Shown piece by piece: positions 1 through 7,475 of a DNA stretch of 19,628 nucleotides. A program made the translations under genes and the position numbers. Source of the DNA: JBMNUM01 sp050946275. Its GTDB lineage: Bacteria > Actinomycetota > Coriobacteriia > Coriobacteriales > CADBOM01. The stretch is from NCBI GenBank assembly GCA_050946275.1, contig JBMNUM010000031.1, positions 1 through 19,628 of the forward strand, read 5' to 3'. Under the pieces are notes generated by a model that saw only the letters and a list, made by a program, of their open reading frames with translations, had not been told where the DNA came from and did no database searches. The stretch's first letter is position 1. The number at the start of each line of letters is the position of its first letter.

Positions 1-2028
1 GAACATCTGCGCCAGGGCCGTCGAGTAGTACTCGAGCTTGCCCGAGGGCGTCGCGAGCTTGTGGTTGTCGGGATCCTCGTAGAAGCCGATGAGGCCGGCC
101 GGCTCGTCCTGCCAGTTCTTCCGCGTTGGCACCACGTAGCTCTGGACGTCCTTGAACTCCTCGTACGTCATCTTCTCGGCGGCCTTGGTGCCCTCGAAGC
201 CGGCGCGGATCCAGTCATCCACCTCGCGCCCCTCGGTGTAGCGCTCGTAGATGCCCTCGAAGATGCCGCCGCGCTTATCGAGCGCCTGCGCCACCAGCTT
301 GACGACCTCCATGTCCGAGACGGCCTCGCCGCGGGGCTTGATCGCCTGCTCCTCGTAGAACAGCACGTTGTAGGCGGCGTTGTCGCCATCCGTGCAGATG
401 TCGGTGTCCTCGAACTTGGTCGTCACGGGCAGGATGATGCCGGCGTAGTTGCAGTCGTTCTCCATCCAGATGTGCTGGACGAGATAAAACTCGATGCCCT
501 CGCCGCGCAGCGCGTCCTGCAGGGCGTTGCCGCCGTTCCAGCACGTGGACCAGCACGGGGAGTCCGACCAGATCATGTGCACGAGGCTCTTGCCCGGTAG
601 CGGGAAGCGGAACGGGCCGGTGAACTGGTCCTCGCGCGGCAGGCCGCAGGCGAGATGGCTGTACCACTCGATGTGCTCGCCCTCCTTGAGCGCCAACCCC
701 GCGGGAACCATGGTCTTGGGAATCTGGCTCGGGCGCCAGATGTCCTCGCGGCCGCGATAGGCCGCGGCGACGTTGGGAACGTCCTCGCCGCCCGGGAAGG
801 GGTTGACGGTCTTCGAGCTGAACAGCGAGAACTCGATGAGCTTGAGCTGATTCTTGCCGGGAGCGCCCAGGCCCTGCATGCCGAGCAAGGCGATCTCGAG
901 GCGCGCGGGCTCATGCGAGAACGCCGCGCGGATGAAGCTGCCGCCGTTGCAGTGCGCGATCGAGACCGCGTGCTTGGCCCAGTAGCGGGCGAGCGCCTTG
1001 ATCTTGTAGCTGGGCACGCCGCATTTCTCCTCGGCCCACTTGGGCGTCTTGGGCACGCCGTCCTCGCCGCCGAGCACGTAGTAGGCGAAGTTCTCGAACC
1101 CGATGGCATGCGTCTCGAGGTACTCGGCATCGTAGGTGCCCTCCATGAGCCACGTGTAGGCGATGGCGAGCTGCAGCGCGGCATCCGTGTTGGGAAGCAC
1201 GGGAATCCACGTGTCCGCATGCGCGGCGTTGGCGTAGTTGCAGTCGGGAGAGATGTGGATCTGCTTGACCCCGACCTCGTGGAAGAAGTTCTCCGCCTTC
1301 GCGGGCATCTGGCTGCCCCAGCCGTACGTCGTGGTCTCGGGATCGCAACCCCAGTACAGCAGCGCATCGCTGTTCTCCGCGACGTCCTTGATGAGGTTCG
1401 TCTGCATGCTGGACGCGCCGAAGGGGTCCATGCCCCAGATGTGCTTGGCGCCCCAGTACCATCCCTCCCACGAATCGGGCTGGCGGCACTGGAACGTGTA
1501 GTTACCGTCACCGATCTTCGAGAGCAGGCGCGTCTGGCATCCATGGGTGCCGTGGACGATCTTCGTCTCGCCATGCCCGTCGGCCTGGGCGAAGATCGCC
1601 TCCATGCCGTACTTGTTGATGATGCGGTCCATCTCGGAGGAGATGATGTCGAGCGCCTCGTCCCAGCTGATGCGGACGTACCCCGAGATGCCACGGTTCT
1701 GGGGGTTGACCCTGGCCGGGTCGCCGCCGGGCTCGAAATCAACGCGCTTGAGCGGGTACAGGATGCGGTTCTTGGAGTTGATGCGCTTCTTGTAGGCGAT
1801 CTGGATGGGTGAGAGCGTGTTGGAGCAGCCCGGCTCGAGCACGTGGCCGTCAACCTCGATGCGCCAGGGGTTCAGGCGCTCCATCGGCCCGTTGTTGTCG
1901 AAGTGGTACGGACGGATGCGGATGATCTCGTCGCGTTCCTCGTCGACGTCGACCTCGCAGACGTTGGAACCCATGCCCGTCGCGCAGAAGCCGATGCCCT
2001 TCAATACGGTCTTGTCCTTGGTCTTCAT
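1..2028 (-). CDS. Molybdopterin oxidoreductase, pyrogallol transhydroxylase / catechol dehydroxylase-like large subunit (partial)
   Basis: This frame is open from the ATG at 2028 through 676 codons to the left edge, so the C-terminus (roughly 200 residues by comparison with family members) is missing. The protein belongs to the DMSO-reductase superfamily. Residues 183-199 (QPDSWEGWYWGAKHIWG) and 226-233 (WGCDPETT) closely resemble Pelobacter acidigallici pyrogallol-phloroglucinol transhydroxylase AthL as I recall it. There, Asp174-Ser175 (Ser as Mo ligand) and His144 are active-site residues; the counterparts here are Asp185-Ser186 and His152. No CxxCxxxC Fe-S motif occurs at the N-terminus (only Cys15 and Cys24), as in AthL, and no Tat signal is seen, so a cytoplasmic enzyme is likely. 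The gene follows the zinc-ribbon gene by 12 bp with GGGGGTG as ribosome site. An Fe-S small subunit would be expected further left. The substrate (a catechol, pyrogallol or related phenol) cannot be decided. Confidence 0.88.
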   Translation of the reverse strand, partial: MKTKDKTVLKGIGFCATGMGSNVCEVDVDEERDEIIRIRPYHFDNNGPMERLNPWRIEVDGHVLEPGCSNTLSPIQIAYKKRINSKNRILYPLKRVDFEPGGDPARVNPQNRGISGYVRISWDEALDIISSEMDRIINKYGMEAIFAQADGHGETKIVHGTHGCQTRLLSKIGDGNYTFQCRQPDSWEGWYWGAKHIWGMDPFGASSMQTNLIKDVAENSDALLYWGCDPETTTYGWGSQMPAKAENFFHEVGVKQIHISPDCNYANAAHADTWIPVLPNTDAALQLAIAYTWLMEGTYDAEYLETHAIGFENFAYYVLGGEDGVPKTPKWAEEKCGVPSYKIKALARYWAKHAVSIAHCNGGSFIRAAFSHEPARLEIALLGMQGLGAPGKNQLKLIEFSLFSSKTVNPFPGGEDVPNVAAAYRGREDIWRPSQIPKTMVPAGLALKEGEHIEWYSHLACGLPREDQFTGPFRFPLPGKSLVHMIWSDSPCWSTCWNGGNALQDALRGEGIEFYLVQHIWMENDCNYAGIILPVTTKFEDTDICTDGDNAAYNVLFYEEQAIKPRGEAVSDMEVVKLVAQALDKRGGIFEGIYERYTEGREVDDWIRAGFEGTKAAEKMTYEEFKDVQSYVVPTRKNWQDEPAGLIGFYEDPDNHKLATPSGKLEYYSTALAQMF

Positions 2029-2040
2029 GGATCGCACCCC

Positions 2041-2511
2041 CTAACCGTTGTTGTAGACGCCGCTGGTGAAGTAGTTGCCCGTGTTGGAGATGTCGGGCGC
2101 CTCCTCGAAGCCCGGACCGGTGGGAACCTCGGGCGCAGATGCATCGCCGAGGAGCTCCATGCCGAGGGGCATGCGGATGCGTCCTCCCACGACGGGCACG
2201 CGGATCTCATCGGGCGCCGCGACGGTTTCACGCTCCGAAGAACGGGCCGCCTCCGGCCGGGCAGGGGCCTTGGGCGCTCCGGGCGGCATCGGGGGCCGTC
2301 CCGCCGCCTTGGGCGCTCCGGGCGGCTTGGGCCGCGCGCCCGGTGAGCCGGGCATGACCGCAGGAGGCATCTGGATCGCCGGGGGCGCGGATGCGTTGAG
2401 CGCGATCGCGACCCCGCATTCCGGGCACTCCTCAGAATCCATGGGGATCATCGCCCCACATTCGGGGCACTCGATCTCGGCGAAATCAATGGTTGGCGGT
2501 CTGAAGCACAT
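2041..2511 (-). CDS. Small double-CPEC zinc-ribbon protein with proline-rich linker
   Basis: This is a 156-residue protein. Near the N-terminus two CPEC knuckles ten residues apart (CPECGAMIPMDSEECPEC) form a probable zinc ribbon. Next comes a low-complexity segment rich in Pro, Ala and Gly with two PPGAPKA copies, then a short C-terminal region rich in Gly and Pro. There is no signal peptide or membrane segment. The start at 2511 is chosen because GAGGGGAG lies 6 bp upstream; the frame extends to an ATG at 2556 but that has no comparable site. The stop is 12 bp before the molybdenum enzyme start, so the two genes are almost certainly co-transcribed and perhaps translationally coupled. I do not recognise a specific family. 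A role as a metal-binding partner, maturation factor or regulator of the enzyme is inference from position only. Confidence 0.75.
   Translation of the reverse strand: MCFRPPTIDFAEIECPECGAMIPMDSEECPECGVAIALNASAPPAIQMPPAVMPGSPGARPKPPGAPKAAGRPPMPPGAPKAPARPEAARSSERETVAAPDEIRVPVVGGRIRMPLGMELLGDASAPEVPTGPGFEEAPDISNTGNYFTSGVYNNG
2267..2325. repeat. In-frame 20-bp direct repeat in the zinc-ribbon linker
   Basis: The same 20 bases occur at 2267-2286 and 2306-2325, exactly 39 bp (13 codons) apart, and encode the repeated PPGAPKA segment of the proline-rich linker. The pattern suggests slippage or duplication in a low-complexity coding region. Confidence 0.8.
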
Positions 2512-2632
2512 GCCGGACTCCCCTCTCCCCAGTTGCAGCCGGGCATAGCAATTCAAGACGAGTCTATAACAAGCGGGTGGCAGGCGGCACGTCGCGGACG
2601 CAACGATATCGAATGGCCCATTCTATTTCGGA

Positions 2633-2678
2633 TTCGCCGGCGAAACGTGCCGCCGGAAAGATACAATTCGTTGAATTG
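2633..2678 (+). promoter_or_regulatory. Candidate operator/promoter region between divergent genes
   Basis: The 226-bp divergent spacer contains a perfect 12-bp palindrome TTCGCCGGCGAA (2633-2644) and a perfect inverted repeat CAATTC-N3-GAATTG (2664-2678). TACAAT at 2662-2667, a 5/6 match to a -10 hexamer for the MFS gene, overlaps the second repeat, but no convincing -35 is seen. Another half-site CAATTC lies at 2550-2555. A regulator acting on both directions is plausible; no regulator gene is present in the window. Confidence 0.4.
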
Positions 2679-2737
2679 GCATCAGAGATGACGCGCGGCC
2701 GCCACGAGAGGCGAAGCCGCTCGATGGAAGGGACGAC

Positions 2738-3985
2738 ATGCCGCAGGCCCGCAGACTGCACTTCGGCTACCTGGTGGTCGTGACGCTCGTGATCATGAGC
2801 TTCATACCGCTGTCGCTGGGCATAAGCTGCGCGGGCATCTTCTATCCGGCCATCTCGGCAGACCTCGGCATCGGCAGGGGCCTCCTGGGCAACTACATGT
2901 CGTTCGTCTGGATCGCGCCGCTCGCCTTCCTGCCCCTGATCGGACGCCTTTTCAGCAAGCTCGACGCCCGCGTCTGCCTCTCGGGAGGCGTCGCTATCGC
3001 GGTCGTGGCGTTCGTCTGGCTCTCGTTCACCCGCACGCTCTGGCAGTTCTACGTGGGCGGATTCCTCATGGGTGTCAGCGTCGCCATCCTGCTGCTCATC
3101 GCCCCGTCGACCCTCATCAACCGGTGGTTCGCCAAGCGCGCCGGCTTCATGCTCGGCATCGTGATGGCCTTCACCGGCACCGGCGGTGTCGTGTGGAGCC
3201 CCATCGGGGGCATCCTCATCCAGGCGATTGGATGGTCGGCCACGTATCGGGTGTTCGCGCTGCTGTGCGCGGTGACGCTGCCCGCGGCCATCTTCATGGT
3301 GCGGAGCGAACCGGCCGACCTGGGACTCGCTCCCTGGGGAGCGGAAACGGACGTGGCGGGAGCCGAGGACGACGCCCCAGAGACGACCGCGGCAAGCCCC
3401 GAGGGCATGACGGCGAGCGAGGCCTTCCGGTCCCCCATCTTCTACATCCTGCTCGTATCCACGCTGTTCCTGAACTTCGGGATGTACCTGTACTCCATGC
3501 TCCCAAGCTACATCTCGACGATGGACATCGCGACCGCGATGCCCCTGCTCGGGGCGACGGCGTCGAGCGTCGCCATGGCGGGCCAGACGATATCGAAGCT
3601 CGTGCTCGGATTCACCGGCGATAAGAAGCCGTATGCGTCCGTCTGCGCGGGAGTGAGCCTGGGTATCGTGGGCGTGGTGCTGCTCGCCACCGGATTGCAG
3701 GCAGTCGCCCTCATCTACGCCGCCGCGTTCACATACGGTTTCTTCTACGGCGTCACCAACGTGATGATGCCCATCCTGACGCGCAAGAACTTCGGGATCC
3801 GCGACTATCCGAGGATCTACGCCCGGGTCTCCATGGCATCGTGCACCGGAGCCCTGGTCTCGGGCTTCGTCTGGGGCCCGACGATAGAAGCCACCGGCAG
3901 CTTCACGATAACGTTCACAGGCATCATAGCCATGATGGCCCTATCGATATTCTTCCTACTAATAGTGAAACGAAAAGCCAAGTAG
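2738..3985 (+). CDS. MFS transporter, 12 transmembrane segments
   Basis: This 415-residue protein is of typical major facilitator length. About twelve hydrophobic segments are arranged six plus six around a charged, Glu/Ala/Thr-rich central loop near residues 195-230 (EDDAPETTAAS). The start at 2738 has GGAAGG about 6 bp upstream. The overall look (cytoplasmic N-terminus, LHFGYLVVVTL first helix, a PxxxxIxxRWFxKRxG-like loop after helix 4) resembles the oxalate/formate-antiporter type of carboxylate and aromatic-acid carriers, but the substrate cannot be read from sequence. It is the only plus-strand gene in the window and is divergent from the zinc-ribbon/molybdoenzyme pair, which suggests import or exchange of that enzyme's substrate or product. 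It converges with nrdG, and the space between them is filled by a palindromic element. Confidence 0.88.
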   Translation: MPQARRLHFGYLVVVTLVIMSFIPLSLGISCAGIFYPAISADLGIGRGLLGNYMSFVWIAPLAFLPLIGRLFSKLDARVCLSGGVAIAVVAFVWLSFTRTLWQFYVGGFLMGVSVAILLLIAPSTLINRWFAKRAGFMLGIVMAFTGTGGVVWSPIGGILIQAIGWSATYRVFALLCAVTLPAAIFMVRSEPADLGLAPWGAETDVAGAEDDAPETTAASPEGMTASEAFRSPIFYILLVSTLFLNFGMYLYSMLPSYISTMDIATAMPLLGATASSVAMAGQTISKLVLGFTGDKKPYASVCAGVSLGIVGVVLLATGLQAVALIYAAAFTYGFFYGVTNVMMPILTRKNFGIRDYPRIYARVSMASCTGALVSGFVWGPTIEATGSFTITFTGIIAMMALSIFFLLIVKRKAK

Positions 3986-3993
3986 AAACAAAA

Positions 3994-4037
3994 CGGCAGC
4001 TGCGCGTGCCCCTCAAAGAGGGGCCGAGCAGCTGCCG
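3994..4037 (+). terminator. Strong hairpin just after the MFS gene, possible terminator
   Basis: Outer arms 3994-4003 and 4028-4037 (CGGCAGCTGC / GCAGCTGCCG) and inner arms 4008-4014 and 4018-4024 (GCCCCTC-AAA-GAGGGGC) pair perfectly. It starts 8 bp after the MFS stop. The following CCTGTTCCCC has only a weak T content, so intrinsic termination is uncertain. The hairpin is also the left domain of the larger repeated element described next. Confidence 0.5.
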
Positions 4038-4240
4038 CCTGTTCCCCATGACTACGAGCGAAGCAAGTAGCCCCCGGGAAGGGGTCCGTCACCAGGACAA
4101 TTGCGGAGCAGTGATTTCGCGGAGTCTCTGCGGGAGCGAGGACTAAAGAACGCCGAAGGCGTTCCCTCCGCAGCTGCAGAGACGGAGCGAAATCACGCTT
4201 TGCGAAGCCTTGTCCTGGAGACGGACCCCTTCCCGGGGGC
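3994..4240. repeat. Nested palindromic repeat element, copy A (complete)
   Basis: This intergenic element fills the space between the convergent MFS and nrdG genes. Reading left to right: a hairpin (3994-4037); a small CTAC..GTAG hairpin with an AGCGAAGC apex (4052-4070); then a long outer stem pairing 4070-4100 with 4210-4240, 31 bp with a single A-A mismatch. Inside it, GTGATTTCGC (4111-4120) pairs with 4187-4196, GTCTCTGC (4124-4131) pairs with 4176-4183, and GAACGCC-GAA-GGCGTTC (4148-4164) forms an apical hairpin. A diverged copy begins at 19444. The two share the exact 17-mer ACAATTGCGGAGCAGTG (4097-4113) and CTACGAGCGAAGC, while helix sequences differ but still pair. It could be a structured RNA, a REP/MITE-like mobile palindrome, or an elaborate bidirectional terminator. 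No known family is recognised. Confidence 0.8.
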
Positions 4241-4251
4241 GGACAGCAACA

Positions 4252-4749
4252 CTAAGCCCTCTCGACCACAGAACCAGCATCCAAAGAAGCAGGCACATCG
4301 ATCACGCGCTGATTAGACGACCCCCGCCACTTCAACCCAAGCGTCTTCAAATCCTCAACGAAGAGCCCGTCGACGAGCACATCGCACTCCGAGAGCAGCT
4401 CTCGGGCGGCATCGCCAGCAGCGCCGCCGACGATCTCCTCGAACGTGTATCCGGAATACGCCCACGCATCGAGTCCGCGCTCATGGCAGGCGCGGCTGAG
4501 TTCGATAAGGGGCTCCGGCTGCTCGAACGGCTCGCCGCCCGTCAGCGTGATGCCCTTGAGGAGCGGGTTCTTGGCGATCTTCGCAAGCAGGTCGTCGGTG
4601 TCGACCAGCTCGCCTCCCTCGAAATCCCACGTCTGCGGATTCTGGCATCCGGGACAATGATGGGAGCATCCCTGGGTGAAAATCGAGAACCGGATACCCG
4701 GCCCATCGACGATGGAATCGTTCACCGTTCCAGCAATCCTTACCTGCAT
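4252..4749 (-). CDS. nrdG: Anaerobic ribonucleotide reductase activating protein (radical SAM)
   Basis: This 165-residue radical-SAM activase installs the glycyl radical on NrdD using S-adenosylmethionine and a [4Fe-4S] cluster. The cluster motif CxxxCxxC is visible as Cys28, Cys32 and Cys35 (GCSHHCPGC), and the SAM-binding TGGEPF motif follows about 45 residues later. Length matches the family (about 155-180). The start at 4749 is chosen because GGAAGGA lies about 8 bp upstream and the next residues (QVRIAGTVNDSIVDGPGIR) align with the usual N-terminus; an upstream in-frame ATG at 4782 has no such support. The gene lies downstream of nrdD in the same direction, but a 219-bp spacer with several hairpins separates them. 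Its stop is 11 bp from the palindromic element shared with the convergent MFS gene. Confidence 0.95.
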   Translation of the reverse strand: MQVRIAGTVNDSIVDGPGIRFSIFTQGCSHHCPGCQNPQTWDFEGGELVDTDDLLAKIAKNPLLKGITLTGGEPFEQPEPLIELSRACHERGLDAWAYSGYTFEEIVGGAAGDAARELLSECDVLVDGLFVEDLKTLGLKWRGSSNQRVIDVPASLDAGSVVERA

Positions 4750-4823
4750 ATCATCTTCCTTCCCAAGCATAAAGCGAGACAAATGGGAGCTGACCCTTCC
4801 GTCCCATGTCGCGGTAAATCAAC

Positions 4824-4951
4824 GGGGCGCGATGAGAATCCCCCATCGCGCCCCAACGCGGGCTCCAAGCAACCGTGCCTTTGGGTACAGCGGTTGCGAG
4901 CACCGCGGGATGAAGCGTTACCGGAGGGGCGTGCGTGAGAAGCCCTTCCGG
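4824..4951 (-). other. Cluster of three hairpins in the nrdD-nrdG spacer
   Basis: Within the 219-bp spacer three inverted repeats stand out. These are 4824-4834 with 4844-4854 (GGGGCGCGATG / CATCGCGCCCC, 11 bp perfect), 4869-4875 with 4891-4897 (GCAACCG / CGGTTGC, 7 bp), and 4921-4930 with 4942-4951 (10 bp with one mismatch). None is followed by a clear T-run on the minus strand, so they read as an attenuating or mRNA-processing region and not as a classical terminator. No known riboswitch consensus was recognised, and no open reading frame with a ribosome site is present. Confidence 0.55.
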
Positions 4952-4968
4952 AAAACGCGCTCCATACC

Positions 4969-7335
4969 TTAGATCGCGTGCTTGACGCGGTCCGCCTCCT
5001 CAGCGCGCTTGCCGTCGTTGAAGCGGTCAAGCGTGCCCACCAGGTAGCCGGTGATGCGGCGGATGCGCTCGAACTTCGGGCCGTCCTCGCCATCGCGGCG
5101 GCCGCACTTGGGACACACGTCGCCGATGATGCCGTTGAAGCCGCAGACCGGGTCGCGATCGACCGGATGGTTGATCGAGCCATAGCCCATGCCGCAGTCG
5201 TGCATGTGGCGGATAACCGCCTCGAATGCCTCGAGGTTGTCCATCGGGTCGCCATCGAGCTCGATGTAGCTGATGTGACCCGCGTTCGTGAGCGCATGGT
5301 ACGGAGCCTCGATCGAGATCTTGTCGAACGCCGAGATGTCGTAGTACACCGGCACGTGGAAGCTGTTCGTGTAGTAGTCGCGGTCCGTGATGCCCGGCAG
5401 CGAGCCGTAGCGGGCGCGGTCCATGCGGACGAAGCGGCCAGACAGGCCCTCGGCGGGCGTGGCGAGCAGCGTGAAGTTGAGGCCCATCTTGGCGGACATG
5501 CGGTCCATGAAGCTGCGCATGTAGCCGACGATCTCGAGGCCGAGGTTCTGAGCGCGCTCGCTCTGGCCATGATGCTCGCCGATGAGGGCGACGAGGGTCT
5601 CGGCCAGGCCGATGAAGCCGACGGACAGGGTGCCGTGCTTCAGGACCTCGCGCTGGTCCTCATCCCACTTGAGCTTGTCGGAGTCGATCCACACGCCCTG
5701 GCCCATGAGGAACGGCGCGTTGTAGACCTTCTTGTTGCACTGGATCTCGAAGCGCTCGAGCAGCTGCTTGCAGCACAGCTCCAGCTTGTTGTCGAGCAGC
5801 TCGAAGAACAGCTCGATGTCGCCCTTGGAGCGGATGCCGAGGCGCGGCAGGTTGATGGACGTGAACGAGAGGTTGCCGCGGCCGGGCGTGATCTCGCGAG
5901 CCTTGTCGTAGACGTTGCCGATGACGCGCGTGCGGCAGCCCATGTAGGCGATCTCGGTCTCGGGGGTTCCCTTGTAGTACTGCAGGTTGAACGGGGAATC
6001 CTGGAACGAGAAGTTCGGGAACAGGCGCTTGGCGGAGCATTCGCAGGCCAGCTTGAACAGATCGTAGTTCGGATCCTCGGGGTTGTAGTTGATGCCCTCC
6101 TTGACGCGGAAGATCTGAATCGGGAAGATCGGCGTCTCGCCGTGACCCAGACCGGACTCGGTCGCGAGCAGGATGTTGCGCATGACCATGCGGCCCTCGG
6201 GCGAGGTGTCCATGCCGTAGTTGATGGACGAGAACGGCGTCTGGGCACCGGCGCGGGAGTGCATGGTGTTCAGGTTGTGGATGAACGCCTCCATGGCCTG
6301 GTAGGTATCGCGGTCGGTGTCCTTCTCGGCAGCGCGGACCGCATAGGCCTGAGCCTTGCCCACGGTCTCCTCGTCGAGGCCGAACTTCTCGACGATGGCC
6401 TTCTTCTCGGCGTTCATGTAGTCGACGTCGAGGTCGAGCTGCGGCTGCGAGCCGGTGCGCGAGCAGACCTCGTCGACGAGGTGCTTGACCTCATCGAGGC
6501 AGTCGGCGCAACCGCCGAGCAGCTCGAGGGCGGCGGCGAGGTTCTTCTTGTACTTGCTCTTGTAGGTCTTGCGGACGCCCAGCGCCATGCCGTAGTCGAA
6601 GTTCGTGATCGACTGGCCGCCGTGCTGGTCGTTCTGGTTGCTCTGGATGGCGATGCAGGCCAGAGCGGAGTAGCTCGTGATGGAATTCGGCTCGCGGAGC
6701 ACGCCGTGACCGGTGGAGAAGCCGCCCTGGAACAGCTTGATGATGTCGATCTGGCAGCACGTCGTGGTCAGCGTGTAGAAATCCATATCGTGGATATGGA
6801 TGTCGCCCTCGCGGTGGGCCTTCGAGAACTCGGGCGCGATGACCTTCATCTCGTAGTACTTCTTGGCGGACTCGGAACCGTACTTGAGCATCGTGCCCAT
6901 GGCGGTGTCGGCGTCGATGTTGGCGTTCTCGCGCTTGACGTTCGAGTCGATGGCGTCGGACGAGGTGATCTCGTCGAGCGTCTTCATGAGGCTGGTGTTG
7001 GACTCGCGGATGCGACTGCGCTCGTCGCGGTAGCGAATGTAGCGCTTGGCGGTCTGGACGAAGCCGTTCTCGATCAGAACCTCCTCGACGAGGTCCTGGA
7101 TGCCCTCGACCGTCGGGGTGCCCTCGATGGCGCCAGCGGAGATCTTGGCGACGACCTGGTCGGCCAGATCGGTGGCGGTGTTCCTGCCGTCGAGGTTACC
7201 GGATGCGATGAAGGCCTTGTCGATGGCGTCGATGATCTTGGTCTCATCGAACGGTGCTGTGCGGCCGTCGCGCTTGATGATGGTATCGATGACTGCGTTT
7301 CTCGCGCCGACCATGCGCGCGTCCAGTTCTGCCAT
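4969..7335 (-). CDS. nrdD: Anaerobic (class III) ribonucleoside-triphosphate reductase
   Basis: This 788-residue enzyme reduces ribonucleoside triphosphates to deoxy forms under anoxia using a glycyl radical. An ATP-cone allosteric domain occupies about residues 15-110 (KRDGRTAPFDETKIIDAI). The catalytic ten-stranded barrel follows. Near the C-terminus are a zinc site (Cys731, Cys741, Cys744) and the glycyl-radical loop RRITGYLVG with the likely radical residue Gly763. The first position of the usual CxxC zinc knuckle is Asp728 (DPVCG), a variant I believe also occurs in other Gram-positive NrdD proteins. The start at 7335 has GAGGAG 7 bp upstream. NrdG, its activase, lies downstream. An NrdR-like operator lies about 150 bp upstream, which suggests control by dNTP/ATP-sensing NrdR. 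The opposite strand is also open across the gene, an effect of high GC. Confidence 0.97.
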   Translation of the reverse strand: MAELDARMVGARNAVIDTIIKRDGRTAPFDETKIIDAIDKAFIASGNLDGRNTATDLADQVVAKISAGAIEGTPTVEGIQDLVEEVLIENGFVQTAKRYIRYRDERSRIRESNTSLMKTLDEITSSDAIDSNVKRENANIDADTAMGTMLKYGSESAKKYYEMKVIAPEFSKAHREGDIHIHDMDFYTLTTTCCQIDIIKLFQGGFSTGHGVLREPNSITSYSALACIAIQSNQNDQHGGQSITNFDYGMALGVRKTYKSKYKKNLAAALELLGGCADCLDEVKHLVDEVCSRTGSQPQLDLDVDYMNAEKKAIVEKFGLDEETVGKAQAYAVRAAEKDTDRDTYQAMEAFIHNLNTMHSRAGAQTPFSSINYGMDTSPEGRMVMRNILLATESGLGHGETPIFPIQIFRVKEGINYNPEDPNYDLFKLACECSAKRLFPNFSFQDSPFNLQYYKGTPETEIAYMGCRTRVIGNVYDKAREITPGRGNLSFTSINLPRLGIRSKGDIELFFELLDNKLELCCKQLLERFEIQCNKKVYNAPFLMGQGVWIDSDKLKWDEDQREVLKHGTLSVGFIGLAETLVALIGEHHGQSERAQNLGLEIVGYMRSFMDRMSAKMGLNFTLLATPAEGLSGRFVRMDRARYGSLPGITDRDYYTNSFHVPVYYDISAFDKISIEAPYHALTNAGHISYIELDGDPMDNLEAFEAVIRHMHDCGMGYGSINHPVDRDPVCGFNGIIGDVCPKCGRRDGEDGPKFERIRRITGYLVGTLDRFNDGKRAEEADRVKHAI

Positions 7336-7475
7336 TGTTCAACTCCTCTACTCTCTTAGCTTCTCTGCGTACCGACCCCGTTCGTCCCCGCACGGCGAGA
7401 TGGGAGACGATGGCCCGGTGTCTGTCGTGTCCAATGCACATGATGCGGGCCAAGAATCATGTTTCCACCGTCTTT

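Noticed and set aside
573..1853. 426-codon minus-strand frame rich in Ser, Arg and Thr
   Set aside because: It overlaps the molybdoenzyme in another phase of the same strand. The molybdoenzyme frame carries clear family motifs.
3994..4240. CRISPR array or phage attachment site
   Set aside because: There are no regularly spaced direct repeats and no integrase or tRNA nearby. The symmetry is inverted and nested.
4101..4316. Short open frames inside the nested palindromic element
   Set aside because: They cross perfect stem arms, have no ribosome site and end within nrdG on the opposite strand.
4978..7359. 793-codon open frame on the plus strand opposite nrdD
   Set aside because: It is antisense to a clearly functional NrdD. 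The translation is Val/Leu/Asp/Ala-rich with no recognisable domain, as expected from the mirrored frame of a high-GC gene.
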